Of a DNA stretch of 64,000 nucleotides, positions 26,358-35,702 are shown one piece after another. The stretch covers positions 1 through 64,000 of the forward strand of contig PHDB01000008.1 in NCBI GenBank assembly GCA_002842495.1. Reading direction: 5' to 3'. Positions within the stretch are counted from its first letter, which is position 1, and every line of letters starts with the position of its first letter. The notes beneath the pieces were generated by a model. That model was not told the origin of the DNA, searched no databases, and worked only from the letters and a program-made list of their open reading frames with translations. The position numbers were made by a program, and so were the translations under genes. The stretch is from Bacteroidetes bacterium HGW-Bacteroidetes-6 (GTDB lineage: Bacteria > Bacteroidota > Bacteroidia > Bacteroidales > DTU049).

Positions 26358-27446
26358 ATGAATACAGCAGAATTTTTCGGTTCGGAGCAGCACGAATTGG
26401 CTCAAAAGATTTTTGAAGGGCAGCGCATCAGCGAAGAAGAAGCCCTGAAGTTATTTTTGGAATTCACTCCTCCGCAGTTGTCTTTGTTGGCTACTGAGCG
26501 TAAGCGCATGGCTTCGCAGGATAAAGTCTTTTACAATCGAAACATCCATGTTGAACCAACAAATATTTGCGTTTACAATTGCAGATTCTGTAGCTACAAA
26601 GCCAAATCGGAAGCAGACAGTTATTTGTTTTCGGCTCAGGAAATTGTTGACAAAATAGCCCCTGTTGCCGAAAATATTACAGAGGTTCATATTACCGGAG
26701 GCGTGCATCCCGATTGGGGAATTCATTTTTTTTCCAAAATGCTAAGAATCATCAAGGAAACTTTTCCAAAATTGCACATCAAAGCATTTACGGCTGTTGA
26801 GATTGGTTTTATGTGCCGGATCGACAACATGGGTATTGCCGAAGGTCTTGCTGCTTTGCGCGAAGCGGGTCTCGATTCGATGCCTGGTGGAGGTGCCGAA
26901 ATTTTTGACGAGGAAATCAGGCTGAGAATAAGTCCCGAGAAACCATCGGGTCAAGAGTGGCTCGACATTAATGCTCAGGCACATGCGCTTGGAATTCCAT
27001 CAAACGCAACGATGCTGTTTGGACATGTTGAAAATTTCAGTCAGCGGATTGCACATATGGGAGCTTTGCGTAGTTTGCAGGATAAAAGCAAGGGTTTCAA
27101 TGCCTTTATTCCGTTGAAATTCAGAAATCGCGACAACAGAATGTCTGATATTGCCGAAACAGCTGCCATCGAAGATATGAAAACCTATGCCATTGCACGT
27201 ATTTTCCTTGACAATATTTTTCATCTGAAAGCCTACTGGCCTGCGGTGGGTCGCGATTTTGCACAACTCAGCCTGCAGTTTGGCGTAGATGATTTAGACG
27301 GAACTATCAACGATTCAACTACCATCTATACGCGAGCCGGCAGTTTCGAAAACCCGGCAATGAGTACATCCGAGTTGCGACAACTTATTTTGGATGCCGG
27401 CTTTAGCCCGGTGGAGCGCGATTCGGTGTATAATGAGATTAAGTAA
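26358..27446 (+). CDS. mqnE: aminodeoxyfutalosine synthase MqnE
   Basis: Radical SAM enzyme of 362 residues that joins chorismate-derived 3-enolpyruvylbenzoate to SAM to make aminodeoxyfutalosine, the second step of the futalosine route to menaquinone. The cluster motif is Cys71-x3-Cys75-x2-Cys78 (CVYNCRFC). Features that separate it from MqnC are VEPTNICVYNC, ITGGVHP, IKAFTAVEI and FIPLKFRN. It is the first of a group with mqnB and mqnD, separated from mqnB by 321 bases. A TACCTTTG motif ends five bases before the ATG, so a leaderless or very short leader transcript is possible. Confidence 0.95.
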   Translation: MNTAEFFGSEQHELAQKIFEGQRISEEEALKLFLEFTPPQLSLLATERKRMASQDKVFYNRNIHVEPTNICVYNCRFCSYKAKSEADSYLFSAQEIVDKIAPVAENITEVHITGGVHPDWGIHFFSKMLRIIKETFPKLHIKAFTAVEIGFMCRIDNMGIAEGLAALREAGLDSMPGGGAEIFDEEIRLRISPEKPSGQEWLDINAQAHALGIPSNATMLFGHVENFSQRIAHMGALRSLQDKSKGFNAFIPLKFRNRDNRMSDIAETAAIEDMKTYAIARIFLDNIFHLKAYWPAVGRDFAQLSLQFGVDDLDGTINDSTTIYTRAGSFENPAMSTSELRQLILDAGFSPVERDSVYNEIK

Positions 27447-27767
27447 CTATCTGCCCAATTGTAGAAATTAGAATGAAGTCAGAATTTGTAATTGATTAAT
27501 ACCCGATTTGCAGAATAGTTGGCATTATTGTGAGATAGAAGGGGCAAGCTGTTGAAAAAAAATGACGCATGTCGAGATAATGGTTCAATGTTTTGGATGG
27601 GACGATTTATGCGATAAGGCATATGTTTGTTAACTGGTTTTGATTATATGCAATGCGAAAAACTGCTGGATGGGATAATCTCCTATATTGCGTTACCTTT
27701 TTCTTTTCAGGAATGAATAGTTAAACAATTGATAGATTATCGCTATCTTTGAAATACAATTAAAGAA
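27447..27767 (+). other. intergenic gap of 321 bases
   Basis: Lies between mqnE and mqnB. It contains a -7 motif TATCTTTG at 27744-27751, 17 bases before mqnB, without a clear TTTG partner. Nothing else is recognisable. Confidence 0.5.
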
Positions 27768-28448
27768 ATGGCTAAACCCAATATTCTCATAACAGCTTCC
27801 ACGCACCGCGAAATATCCTTTTTGCCGGATAAGGTACAAAAAGAGGGAGATTTGTACCGGATTGAAATACCGGATTGTGTGTGCTATCTGCATATCAGCG
27901 GCATTGGATCGGTACTAACGGCTTTTTCTCTGGGGAAATTGTTTCAGCAGCAACGTTTCGATAGGGCTTATCAGTTAGGTATAGCCGGTAGTTTCAGCGA
28001 TAAATTTCCGATCGGCTCACTGGTAAAAATTAGCAGCGACGTCTTTGCCGATCTGTATTTAGATGACAACGGAACGCCACTGTTTCTTCACGAAGCTGGA
28101 TTTGATTCTTTTAACCAGTTTCCGTTTCAAAAAGGAATTTTAAAGTCTGATGAAAAGCCGTTTTTGCACATTGAACTTCCGCAGGTAACGGCTATAACTG
28201 TAAATACAGCGACAGGGACAGCCGAAAAATGTGATTTCTGGCGAAAACAATTCAATCCGGATATCGAAACTATGGAAGGAGCCGCCTTTTATTATGCTTG
28301 TATGATGCAATCGATTCCATGTATGCAAATACGTGCTGTGTCGAATATGGTTGGGCCACGAGATACTAAAAGCTGGAATATTCCGTTAGCGATGCAAAAT
28401 CTAGGCGATTTTTTTGTTGCCTGCATACTGAAAGAAGTTATTCAATGA
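27768..28448 (+). CDS. mqnB: futalosine hydrolase MqnB
   Basis: Nucleoside hydrolase of the PNP/UDP phosphorylase fold, 226 residues, cytosolic. It splits futalosine into hypoxanthine and dehypoxanthine futalosine. The fold's motifs are present: GIGSVLTAFSLGKL in the first half, LGIAGSF, and ETMEGAAFYYACM with the catalytic-region Glu pair, followed by QIRAVSNMVGPRD. Because this enzyme works on futalosine, not aminofutalosine, a deaminase must exist in the cell. The mqnD start overlaps its stop (ATGA). Confidence 0.92.
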   Translation: MAKPNILITASTHREISFLPDKVQKEGDLYRIEIPDCVCYLHISGIGSVLTAFSLGKLFQQQRFDRAYQLGIAGSFSDKFPIGSLVKISSDVFADLYLDDNGTPLFLHEAGFDSFNQFPFQKGILKSDEKPFLHIELPQVTAITVNTATGTAEKCDFWRKQFNPDIETMEGAAFYYACMMQSIPCMQIRAVSNMVGPRDTKSWNIPLAMQNLGDFFVACILKEVIQ

Positions 28449-29278
28449 CCCTGTCTCTTGCCATTTCGCCTTGTCCAAACGACACTCTGATGTTTGACGC
28501 ATTGGTGAATGCCAAATGTGGCAATGACGCATTGACTTTTGCGACAGAATTTGCCGACATCGAACAACTTAATCGTGGTTTACTGAATGCCAGATGGGAT
28601 GTGGCAAAAATGAGTGTGGCCATGTTTTCGCTTGTACGGGATGAATATGTGATGCTTACGGCTGGCATGGCCATGGGTTTTGGAAATGGCCCTTTGGTTG
28701 TTTCTCACAATTCCGAAATCAATCTCGGTCAGTTCGTCGGGAAGATGCTGATCCCGGGGCAAAATACTACAGCAAACCTTTTGCTTTCACGATTTTTCCC
28801 AAATATCACCGATAAAGAGGAATTGCTTTTTTCGGATATTCTGCAAAGCGTTGCGAATCGAAAAGCATTAGCAGGATTGATTATTCATGAAAGCCGATTT
28901 ACATATCGGCAATACAACTTGTACTCTGTTGCCGATATGGGTGAAATTTGGTGTCAGCAAACACAATTGCCTTTGCCGTTGGGTTGTATTGTTGCTCGTC
29001 GAAGCCTGGGAAAAGAAACCATATTACAAATTGAGTCGTTGATACGTCAATCGATTAAGTGTGGTCTTGAAAACAGAGCTGAGGCACTGCCATTTATTCA
29101 GCATTATGCTCAGGAACTCGATACAGCTGTTGTGAATAGCCATATCGATTTGTATGTAAACAAATATTCTGTCAACCCGGGCAAGGATGGACTGAATGCA
29201 GTGTTGACGCTGCTTCGTTCTGCTCCTGAAAATCATTCCTTATCTTTGTCCGATATTTTTGCAACATGGGAAAAATAA
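28445..29278 (+). CDS. mqnD: 1,4-dihydroxy-6-naphthoate synthase MqnD
   Basis: Enzyme of 277 residues converting cyclic dehypoxanthine futalosine to 1,4-dihydroxy-6-naphthoate. It has the periplasmic-binding-protein-like fold of the MqnA/MqnD family. The start ISPCPNDTLMFDALV and the central LIPGQNTTANLLL and GLIIHESRFTY are strong MqnD features; the last contains the proposed catalytic His. It overlaps mqnB by four bases and hldD by 13 bases, so all three are co-transcribed. MqnA and MqnC are not in the window. Confidence 0.94.
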   Translation: MTLSLAISPCPNDTLMFDALVNAKCGNDALTFATEFADIEQLNRGLLNARWDVAKMSVAMFSLVRDEYVMLTAGMAMGFGNGPLVVSHNSEINLGQFVGKMLIPGQNTTANLLLSRFFPNITDKEELLFSDILQSVANRKALAGLIIHESRFTYRQYNLYSVADMGEIWCQQTQLPLPLGCIVARRSLGKETILQIESLIRQSIKCGLENRAEALPFIQHYAQELDTAVVNSHIDLYVNKYSVNPGKDGLNAVLTLLRSAPENHSLSLSDIFATWEK

Positions 29279-30240
29279 ACATAGTTACCGGTGCAGCCGG
29301 ATTTATTGGATCGGTTCTCAGTCAGCAGTTGATGAATGCCGGCATGGAAAACATTGTTGCAGCCGACGATTTTAGCATTGAATCGAAAAAGCAAAACTTC
29401 GACAATAAGCCTTTTGCCGACCGGATTCATCGCGATAACTTACTTGCTTTTCTGAACAAATACCCGAACGATATTGGTTGTATTTTTCATATTGGTGCAC
29501 GCACCGATACGACCGAATTCGATGTTTCAGTTTTTGACAAGCTGAATCTGAATTACACCAAAGACCTTTGGAAGTTTAGTTCGGTCAAGCGGATTCCTTT
29601 TATATATGCGTCATCAGCAGCCACATATGGCGATGGTGAATTGGGTTATAAAGATGACCATGATTTAGTCAAAAAGCTCAAGCCATTAAATCCGTATGGC
29701 GAAAGCAAAAACAACTTTGACAAATGGGCTGTTAATCAGGCTGAAACACCACCGTTTTGGGCTGGACTCAAGTTTTTCAATGTTTACGGTCCCAACGAAT
29801 ACCACAAAGGACGCATGGCTTCGGTGATTTTTCATGCATTCAATCAAATCAAAAAAACTGGAGGAATGCAATTATTTCGATCGCATCGACCCGATTTTGC
29901 AGATGGTATGCAAAGTCGTGATTTTATTTACGTGAAAGACATTGCGTCCATCATCAGTTTCCTTTACGAGAAACGCCCTGAAAGCGGACTTTATAATGCC
30001 GGAACAGGTATGGCGCGGCCATTTTTGCATCTTGTAGAAGCTGTTTTTGCAGCATTGAAACGGCAGCCACAGATTGGATTTATCGACACACCTGAAGATA
30101 TTCGTGACAAGTATCAATATTTCACCGAAGCCGACATGAATAAACTGATTCTGGCCGGATACAGCAAACCTTTTGTTTCGCTTGAAAGCGGTGTTGGTGA
30201 ATATGTTTCGGAATACCTTGTCTCACATAAATACGAATAA
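29266..30240 (+). CDS. hldD: ADP-L-glycero-D-manno-heptose 6-epimerase
   Basis: Makes the L-glycero form of ADP-heptose for the LPS inner core. Short-chain dehydrogenase-like fold, 324 residues: NADP-binding GAAGFIG at 8-14, catalytic Tyr-x3-Lys in NPYGESKNNFD, and the HldD-specific FFNVYGPNEYHKGRMAS plus DGMQSRDFIYVKD. The start overlaps mqnD by 13 bases. It is followed after three bases by an outer-membrane protein gene and then waaA, a small LPS group. Confidence 0.94.
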   Translation: MGKINIVTGAAGFIGSVLSQQLMNAGMENIVAADDFSIESKKQNFDNKPFADRIHRDNLLAFLNKYPNDIGCIFHIGARTDTTEFDVSVFDKLNLNYTKDLWKFSSVKRIPFIYASSAATYGDGELGYKDDHDLVKKLKPLNPYGESKNNFDKWAVNQAETPPFWAGLKFFNVYGPNEYHKGRMASVIFHAFNQIKKTGGMQLFRSHRPDFADGMQSRDFIYVKDIASIISFLYEKRPESGLYNAGTGMARPFLHLVEAVFAALKRQPQIGFIDTPEDIRDKYQYFTEADMNKLILAGYSKPFVSLESGVGEYVSEYLVSHKYE

Positions 30241-30243
30241 ACT

Positions 30244-31008
30244 ATGAATTTTAGATTGATATGTATTTCCCTTTCACTTTTAATGGCGTTATCCATGTCG
30301 CTGAAAGCGCAGGATTCAACTAAAACGGAAGCCAATAAAATAGTAAGTTTTCATTTTCATTATGGATTTATGCTTCCTGCAGCCGACATGGCCCTGCGTT
30401 ATGGAGCCAATTCGAATGCCGGTGGCGGATTTTCGTATAAAACCAGCTCGAACTGGGTGTTCGAAGGCGATTTCAATTATATTTTCGGAGGGAAAATAAA
30501 AATTGAAGACAGTTTGTTTCAGGATATTGCTGACGACGATGGAAATATTATTGATGGTAACGGACAATTTGCCGAAGTTTATACCTACGAGCGTGGTTAC
30601 TACATTATGGCCGGAGTTTGCAAAATTACGCCTTGGTTACGTGCAAATGCAAATAGTGGCATCACTTTTGGGCTTGGTGCGGGGTTTATGCAGCATAAAA
30701 TACGTGTTTACAACCCCGATAACACAGCTGTGGAAGTATGCGGCGATTATGTGAAGGGCTATGATTATTTGAGCAATGGTTTTGCAATCAGGCAATTTGT
30801 TGGGTACACCATGTTTGGCGAACAGCGAATTTACAGTTTTAAATTCGGATTTGAGATTGTGGAAGCTTTTACGCAGGGGCGACGCGATTACTTATTTCCA
30901 ATGCATGGCCCAGATACAGCGAAAAGATTAGATATTCTTTATGGTTTGAAACTGGTTTGGACCATTCCTTTTAAAAGATCGACCGGCGACGTGTATTATT
31001 ACTTCTGA
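30244..31008 (+). CDS. outer-membrane beta-barrel protein of unknown function
   Basis: Protein of 254 residues with a signal peptide (MNFRLICISLSLLMALSMSLKAQ) and alternating strands consistent with an eight- to ten-stranded barrel, for example FHFHYGFMLPAADMALRYG, NSGITFGLGAGFMQHKI and the last strands LDILYGLKLVWTIPF. The three-base gap to hldD and two-base gap to waaA place it in an LPS operon, so a part in LPS assembly or envelope structure is plausible. No named family recognised. Confidence 0.7.
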   Translation: MNFRLICISLSLLMALSMSLKAQDSTKTEANKIVSFHFHYGFMLPAADMALRYGANSNAGGGFSYKTSSNWVFEGDFNYIFGGKIKIEDSLFQDIADDDGNIIDGNGQFAEVYTYERGYYIMAGVCKITPWLRANANSGITFGLGAGFMQHKIRVYNPDNTAVEVCGDYVKGYDYLSNGFAIRQFVGYTMFGEQRIYSFKFGFEIVEAFTQGRRDYLFPMHGPDTAKRLDILYGLKLVWTIPFKRSTGDVYYYF

Positions 31009-31009
31009 G

Positions 31010-32236
31010 ATGCGTTTTTTTTATTCCGTTTCCATACAACTTTACATTTTTGCTATCAGGCTGGCAGCTGTTTTTGGCAATAAAAAGGCACAGCTTTGGC
31101 TTTACGGAAGAAAACAACAGCGTAATGAATGGAGGAGACTTCATTTAGACAGAGAATGGATATGGTTTCATGTGTCATCGTTGGGCGAATTCGAACAAGG
31201 CCGTTCACTGATTGAACATTTTCGGTCGACACAACCAGACAAAGCTATTTTGCTTACTTTTTTCAGCCCATCCGGATTTGAAATTCGCAAGAATTACAGT
31301 GAAGCCGATCTTGTGTTGTATTTGCCTGCCGATACGAGAGCTAATGCCAAAAGATTGCTGAAAAACTTTAATATTGAAAAAGCATTCTTTGTGAAATACG
31401 ACTTTTGGTTTAATTACCTGAATGCTTTACACAAAAACAGAATTCCTTTGTATTTGGTGTCGGGTATTTTTCGTCGCGAAATGCATTTTTTCAAATGGTA
31501 TGGTAGCTGGCAGCGAAAACAATTGAAATCTTTTACCCGTTTTTTTATTCAGAACGAAACATCGCTTCAGTTACTGAAAGATATAGGCTTTGATAATGTT
31601 ACTCTTTCCGGTGATACTCGATTCGATAGGGTAGTCCACATTGCTTCTGAAGCAAAATCGTTTTTGGAAATAGAACAATTCATTCAGGGAAGGCAAGTCT
31701 ATATGGCGGGTTCGTCGTGGGAACCCGACGAAAAATATATTTGCAGGCTGATCGAGTTGCACCCTGAAATTAAGTTTATTATTGTTCCACACGAAATCGA
31801 TGATGCCAGAATTGCCCGATTGCAAAAAATGCTACCCTGCAATTCGTCGCTTTATACGGAGTGTTCACAAGCTGGTTTTTCAGACAATCAGGTGTTAATT
31901 ATTAACACTATAGGAATGCTTAGTAGTTTGTACCGATATGCAACAATTGCTCATATTGGTAACGGGTTTGGTTCTGGAATTCACAATACCCTCGAAGCTG
32001 CAGTGTATGGAATTCCTGTGATTTTTGGCCCCAACTATCATAAATTTCAGGAGGCTGCTGACTTGATTGAATCGGGTGGGGGATTCAGTTTTGCCGACGA
32101 ATCGGAATATTTAAGTGTTTGTGAAAGCTTGCTTGGTGATTTTGCGGTCCGGCAAGCTGCAGCTCAGGCAGCAAGCAATTATGTTGCATCGCGATCGGGA
32201 GCAACAGCCATGATAGTACATGAAATTGAAGCATGA
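31010..32236 (+). CDS. waaA: 3-deoxy-D-manno-octulosonic acid (Kdo) transferase
   Basis: Adds Kdo to lipid A (GT30 family), 408 residues, attached to the inner membrane by an N-terminal hydrophobic segment. WFHVSSLGEFEQGRSLI contains the catalytic Glu; FVKYDFWFNYL and LSGDTRFDRV are conserved; the C-terminal donor-site block is HIGNGFGSGIHNTLEAAVYGIPVIFGP. It is the last gene of the mqnB-mqnD-hldD group and ends at a terminator. Confidence 0.94.
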   Translation: MRFFYSVSIQLYIFAIRLAAVFGNKKAQLWLYGRKQQRNEWRRLHLDREWIWFHVSSLGEFEQGRSLIEHFRSTQPDKAILLTFFSPSGFEIRKNYSEADLVLYLPADTRANAKRLLKNFNIEKAFFVKYDFWFNYLNALHKNRIPLYLVSGIFRREMHFFKWYGSWQRKQLKSFTRFFIQNETSLQLLKDIGFDNVTLSGDTRFDRVVHIASEAKSFLEIEQFIQGRQVYMAGSSWEPDEKYICRLIELHPEIKFIIVPHEIDDARIARLQKMLPCNSSLYTECSQAGFSDNQVLIINTIGMLSSLYRYATIAHIGNGFGSGIHNTLEAAVYGIPVIFGPNYHKFQEAADLIESGGGFSFADESEYLSVCESLLGDFAVRQAAAQAASNYVASRSGATAMIVHEIEA

Positions 32237-32237
32237 A

Positions 32238-32266
32238 AAACGCATCGAATCAGATGCGGCTTTTTT
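32238..32266 (+). terminator. intrinsic terminator after waaA
   Basis: Stem CGCATC / GATGCG (32241-32258) with a six-base loop, followed by GC and six T. A-rich on the other side. Confidence 0.8.
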
Positions 32267-32423
32267 GAAAAATCATGTGCGATTAGTCTTTGTCTGGATT
32301 ATCACCGTCTTTTTCAATAATTCTCTTGATAAAATCTGGATTCAGGGGACAGACAACTGGTGGCAAAGTAAAATACCATTGTTGTTGTGCATCTCACAAT
32401 GTATAACTGAAAAAGTGGAAAAA

Positions 32424-32906
32424 TTACTTTTTAACAATCTGGGCCATCATCTCGGCTTCCATAACCATTTTCCCACCAACATAAGCATTGCCATACATGT
32501 GACAAATGCCTCTGCGAATTGGCGAAGCCAGTTCGAGATAAAATACCAAAGTGTCGCCCGGAACTACTTTTGCGCGAAACTTAACGCCATCTATTTTCAA
32601 GAAATAAGTAAGATAGTTTTCAGGGTCGGGAACCGAATTGAGAATGAGAACTCCGCCAACCTGAGCCATGGCTTCTACCTGAATAACGCCGGGCATCACA
32701 GGTTCTTTTGGAAAATGACCAACAAAAAATGGCTCATTCATCGATACATTTTTAATTCCAAGAATACTATTCTCGGTTAGAGCCATGATTTTATCAACAA
32801 AAAGAAATGGAGGACGATGAGGGAGAAAACGCATTACATCTTCAACATTGAAAAGAGGCTTGGCAAACAAATCGAAGTCAGGCAATTTCAATTCCATAGG
32901 TGGCAT
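32424..32906 (-). CDS. fabZ: 3-hydroxyacyl-ACP dehydratase FabZ (separate frame from LpxC)
   Basis: Hotdog-fold dehydratase of 160 residues acting in fatty-acid elongation. Catalytic His in GHFPKEPVMPGV and Glu in QVEAMAQVGG are present, as is the substrate loop LPHRPPFLFVDKI. In Bacteroidetes FabZ is normally the C-terminal half of a fused LpxC-FabZ protein. Here it has its own ATG at 32906 (or the ATG at 32897, M-E-L-K) and overlaps the lpxC frame by 29 bases in a different frame. The first 20 residues read like the linker of the fused protein, so this is a split or frameshifted fusion. Confidence 0.93.
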   Translation of the reverse strand: MPPMELKLPDFDLFAKPLFNVEDVMRFLPHRPPFLFVDKIMALTENSILGIKNVSMNEPFFVGHFPKEPVMPGVIQVEAMAQVGGVLILNSVPDPENYLTYFLKIDGVKFRAKVVPGDTLVFYLELASPIRRGICHMYGNAYVGGKMVMEAEMMAQIVKK

Positions 32907-33810
32907 TTATTTGGGTTTGTATCAGTTTTGCAAACTCTACATTGGTTTTATGTCCGGGCTTGTTGGCAATAACATGGCCGGTAAAGCGCATACCAACAAG
33001 TGCCAAATCGCCAAGCACATCAAGCGTTTTATGACGTGCCGGTTCGTTAGGGTGATGAAGTTCGATATTGTTGAGAACACCTTCTTTGAGCACCGATACT
33101 TTGGGCTGATTGAAAACAGTTGCCAAATGATCGAGTTCATCCTGAGAAAGCATACGATCAACAAAAACGATAGCATTTTTAATATCACCACCCTGGATTA
33201 AATTTAGTTTCAGTAAAGCTTCCACTTCGGACAAAAATACAAATGTGCGCGAATTGGAAAACTGATCATTAAATTCAGAAACAGTTTTAAGTAAGGCGTT
33301 TTGTGTTGCCAGTACTTTGCTGTCGTAATCAATCATTGTAGAAATACGATACTCTTCGTCGGGCATTAGCCACATTTCAACATCTTTTGCTTCATCTTTC
33401 AGATAAATTTTCTCAGTCACCTGAAATACATTTCGCGGAGCGTTCTGGTTTTCGATGCCGGCTTGCAAAAGAACTTGAGTAAATGGACTCGAACTTCCGT
33501 CGAGAATGGGTGTTTCTTCGCTGTCGATTTCAATCAAAATATTATCGATATCGCAACCAATAACTGCTGCAAGAACATGTTCGACGGTTCGGACAATAGC
33601 ATTACCATTGCGAATTGAAGTGCCACGGCTGGTGTCGAAAACATTTCCAGCCAAAGCCTTCACTATAGGTTTGTTTTCGAGATCGACTCTGCAAAATGCA
33701 TAACCATGGTCGGGGGGTGCCGGAAGAAAACGCATTGTGGTAATACATCCCGTGTGAATCCCTTTTCCATGGATTTCAACAGCTTGCTTGATGGTTTTTT
33801 GTGTAATCAT
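32878..33810 (-). CDS. lpxC: UDP-3-O-acyl-N-acetylglucosamine deacetylase LpxC
   Basis: Zn-dependent enzyme for the committed step of lipid A synthesis, 310 residues. Zn ligand and active-site motifs are visible: the His in TVEHVLAAV, the loop ILDGSSSPF, HKTLDVLGDLALVG with the second His and the Asp, and PGHKTNVEFAK. The start at 33810 (MITQKTIKQAVEIHGKGIHTG) fits the family; the longer frame overlaps lpxD and is rejected. The frame stops at TGA (32878-32880) within what should be the LpxC-FabZ linker. It sits 25 bases downstream of lpxD. Confidence 0.93.
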   Translation of the reverse strand: MITQKTIKQAVEIHGKGIHTGCITTMRFLPAPPDHGYAFCRVDLENKPIVKALAGNVFDTSRGTSIRNGNAIVRTVEHVLAAVIGCDIDNILIEIDSEETPILDGSSSPFTQVLLQAGIENQNAPRNVFQVTEKIYLKDEAKDVEMWLMPDEEYRISTMIDYDSKVLATQNALLKTVSEFNDQFSNSRTFVFLSEVEALLKLNLIQGGDIKNAIVFVDRMLSQDELDHLATVFNQPKVSVLKEGVLNNIELHHPNEPARHKTLDVLGDLALVGMRFTGHVIANKPGHKTNVEFAKLIQTQINATYGIEIA

Positions 33811-33835
33811 TCTGTGTTTGAGCGCACAAATGTAG

Positions 33836-34852
33836 TTATTTATTTTCAAGCGAATTGACTTTTCGAGCCAGTTCGTCGAGTTTTCTGAAAATAGCGTAAA
33901 TTCTAAAATAGCGACTCGATGGGATTGCGGGTGAACCCATAAGTGAAGCTTCGTCGGGAATATCACTCATAATGCCGCTTTGAGCAGCAATTTTGCATCG
34001 ACTGCCAATTTTAATATGACCCGAAAACCCAACCTGACCTCCAATCATATTGTGATTGCCCATTTTTGTGGAGCCAGAAACGCCTGTTTGAGCCGCAAAA
34101 ACATTATGCTCACCAATTTCGACATTATGAGCAATCATAATCAGGTTGTCGAGCTTGGTGCCTTGTCCAATTCGGGTAGAACCCATGGTTGCCCGATCGA
34201 TAGTAGTGTTAGCACCGATTTCCACATCGTCTTCGAGAATAACATTGCCTAATTGAGGTATTTTGCTGAAATGGCCTTTTTCGTCGGGGGCGAAACCAAA
34301 GCCATCGCCACCAACAATAGCGCCAGCATTTAATACGCATCGATTGCCAATCACCGAATCTTTGAGCACTTTCACTCCGGGAAAAAGAACAACGTCGTCA
34401 CCAATAACCACATTTTCACCAATAAATACCTGGGGGTAAATAGTGCAATTCTTTCCAATCTGGACATTCTTTTGAATAACAACAAATTCGCCAATTAAGC
34501 ACGATGTGGGAATATTGACTCCTTCGGCAATAAATGCAAGCTCAGATATTCCTGTGGCACGTGGTTTCTGTGATTCGGCAAAGGCCATCAACTTTGCAAA
34601 TGCTTCGTATGGATTATTTACCCTGATAAGAGCGGGGGAAACAAATTTGGAAGGTTTGAATTCTTCTGAAATTATTACAGCCGAAGCCTGTGTTGAATAC
34701 AAATGCTGTTCATAAGCCATATTGGCTAAAAAACATAAATCGCCCGGCTTTCCTTGCTCAATTTTGGCAAACGAAGAAACTACAGCTTCGGTGTCTCCAT
34801 CGACGCTTCCGCCTATAAAAGCAGCCACTTGTGCTACGGTAAACTGAATCAT
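33836..34852 (-). CDS. lpxD: UDP-3-O-(3-hydroxyacyl)glucosamine N-acyltransferase LpxD
   Basis: Third enzyme of lipid A synthesis, 338 residues: an N-terminal uridine-binding domain (1-100), then a left-handed beta helix of hexapeptide repeats (about 110-300; for example [19 protein letters not shown]) and a C-terminal helix. The catalytic His is in MIAHNVEIG, and the [14 protein letters not shown] motif is typical. First gene of lpxD-lpxC-fabZ on the minus strand. lpxA, which often follows fabZ, is not here; waaA lies convergent instead. Confidence 0.95.
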   Translation of the reverse strand: MIQFTVAQVAAFIGGSVDGDTEAVVSSFAKIEQGKPGDLCFLANMAYEQHLYSTQASAVIISEEFKPSKFVSPALIRVNNPYEAFAKLMAFAESQKPRATGISELAFIAEGVNIPTSCLIGEFVVIQKNVQIGKNCTIYPQVFIGENVVIGDDVVLFPGVKVLKDSVIGNRCVLNAGAIVGGDGFGFAPDEKGHFSKIPQLGNVILEDDVEIGANTTIDRATMGSTRIGQGTKLDNLIMIAHNVEIGEHNVFAAQTGVSGSTKMGNHNMIGGQVGFSGHIKIGSRCKIAAQSGIMSDIPDEASLMGSPAIPSSRYFRIYAIFRKLDELARKVNSLENK

Positions 34853-34962
34853 AACAGCTGAAATGTGCTGCTAAAATAATACAATAATTTGAGCTAAAAG
34901 ACTTGTTGTTGCAAAAATCAGAATATCAGCAGAATATAAAACTTACACTTCACTGTTTTTGT

Positions 34963-35409
34963 CTATGTTCTGATTTTATCCAGCAATTCATTCAATGTCT
35001 TTACCTCTTTCAAACTTAGATTGTGAAGCAACTGATCGCCTTTTTTTTCAGCCGTGTCAAGTTTAGAGAGAACGCTGAGACCCGATGGAGTTATTGTTAC
35101 ATCTTTTTGTCGGCGATCGGCATTGCATTCAACCCGGTCGACCAGTTTCTTATTAACCAGTTTGTCGATAATCCGACTCATGTCCGATTTCCGATCAAGC
35201 ATCCTTTTGCGCAAAAAATCAATCGATCGTGGTTCGGCTCCAAATCCACGCAGAATTTTCAAAACGTTGTATTGCTGCGTTGTTAGACCTTGATTTTTGA
35301 GCAGTTGATGAAAATCGGCATGCAACATGTTAGCCGTAAAAATCAGATTGATTAATCCACGGTGGTAGTCGTTTCGGAAACGTCCGTCGAGTTCTTCGTC
35401 GATGTGCAT
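34963..35409 (-). CDS. MarR-family transcriptional regulator
   Basis: DNA-binding winged-helix protein of 148 residues. Core: LTTQQYNVLKILRGFG, then SIDFLRKRMLDRKSDMSRIIDKLVNKKLV (recognition helix), then the wing CNADRRQKDVTITPSG. The ATG at 35409 (MHIDEELDG) is chosen because it gives normal MarR length; the frame stays open upstream only through the hairpin repeat at 35458-35516. It lies downstream of a nitroreductase gene on the same strand; MarR regulators often control such redox enzymes. Confidence 0.87.
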   Translation of the reverse strand: MHIDEELDGRFRNDYHRGLINLIFTANMLHADFHQLLKNQGLTTQQYNVLKILRGFGAEPRSIDFLRKRMLDRKSDMSRIIDKLVNKKLVDRVECNADRRQKDVTITPSGLSVLSKLDTAEKKGDQLLHNLSLKEVKTLNELLDKIRT

Positions 35410-35457
35410 AACACTTTTTCTAAATTTATCAATCAGAAAATACAAACATTGTTCTGT

Positions 35458-35516
35458 CATCCTGAGTTTTTCACGGATAGAGCGAGAAAAATTGCCGTGA
35501 AAAGTATCGAAGGATG
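35458..35516. repeat. nested palindrome, REP-like element
   Basis: Outer arms CATCCT (35458-35463) and AGGATG (35511-35516); inner arms TTTTCACGG (35468-35476) and CCGTGAAAA (35495-35503). It lies in the leader of marR and shares GTATCGAArGATG with the hairpin at 20171-20224. Confidence 0.65.
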
Positions 35517-35702
35517 GCCATAATACAAAATTCAATTTTCAAACTCAACCAAGCCATTGAAATTACTTTGCAAAATATTGTTTTTCAGTTTAATAAGCAG
35601 TCGCACTTCGATACGAAAAATTCAATGTGAATTTATTTCTGAAACGTTGAATTTTTACTGCTAATGACATTAATGCTTATTGCGCTGTTATTTAGGCGGT
35701 TG

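Noticed and set aside
32220-32780. Open frame of 186 residues on the plus strand
   Set aside because: It lies opposite fabZ, begins within the end of waaA and reads through the terminator; composition is not protein-like.
32876-32882. TGA-C at the end of lpxC as a prfB-like programmed +1 frameshift into fabZ
   Set aside because: The stop context is the same as in prfB, but the P-site codon GCC would slip to CCT with poor pairing and there is no Shine-Dalgarno-like element, so a programmed shift is not supported.
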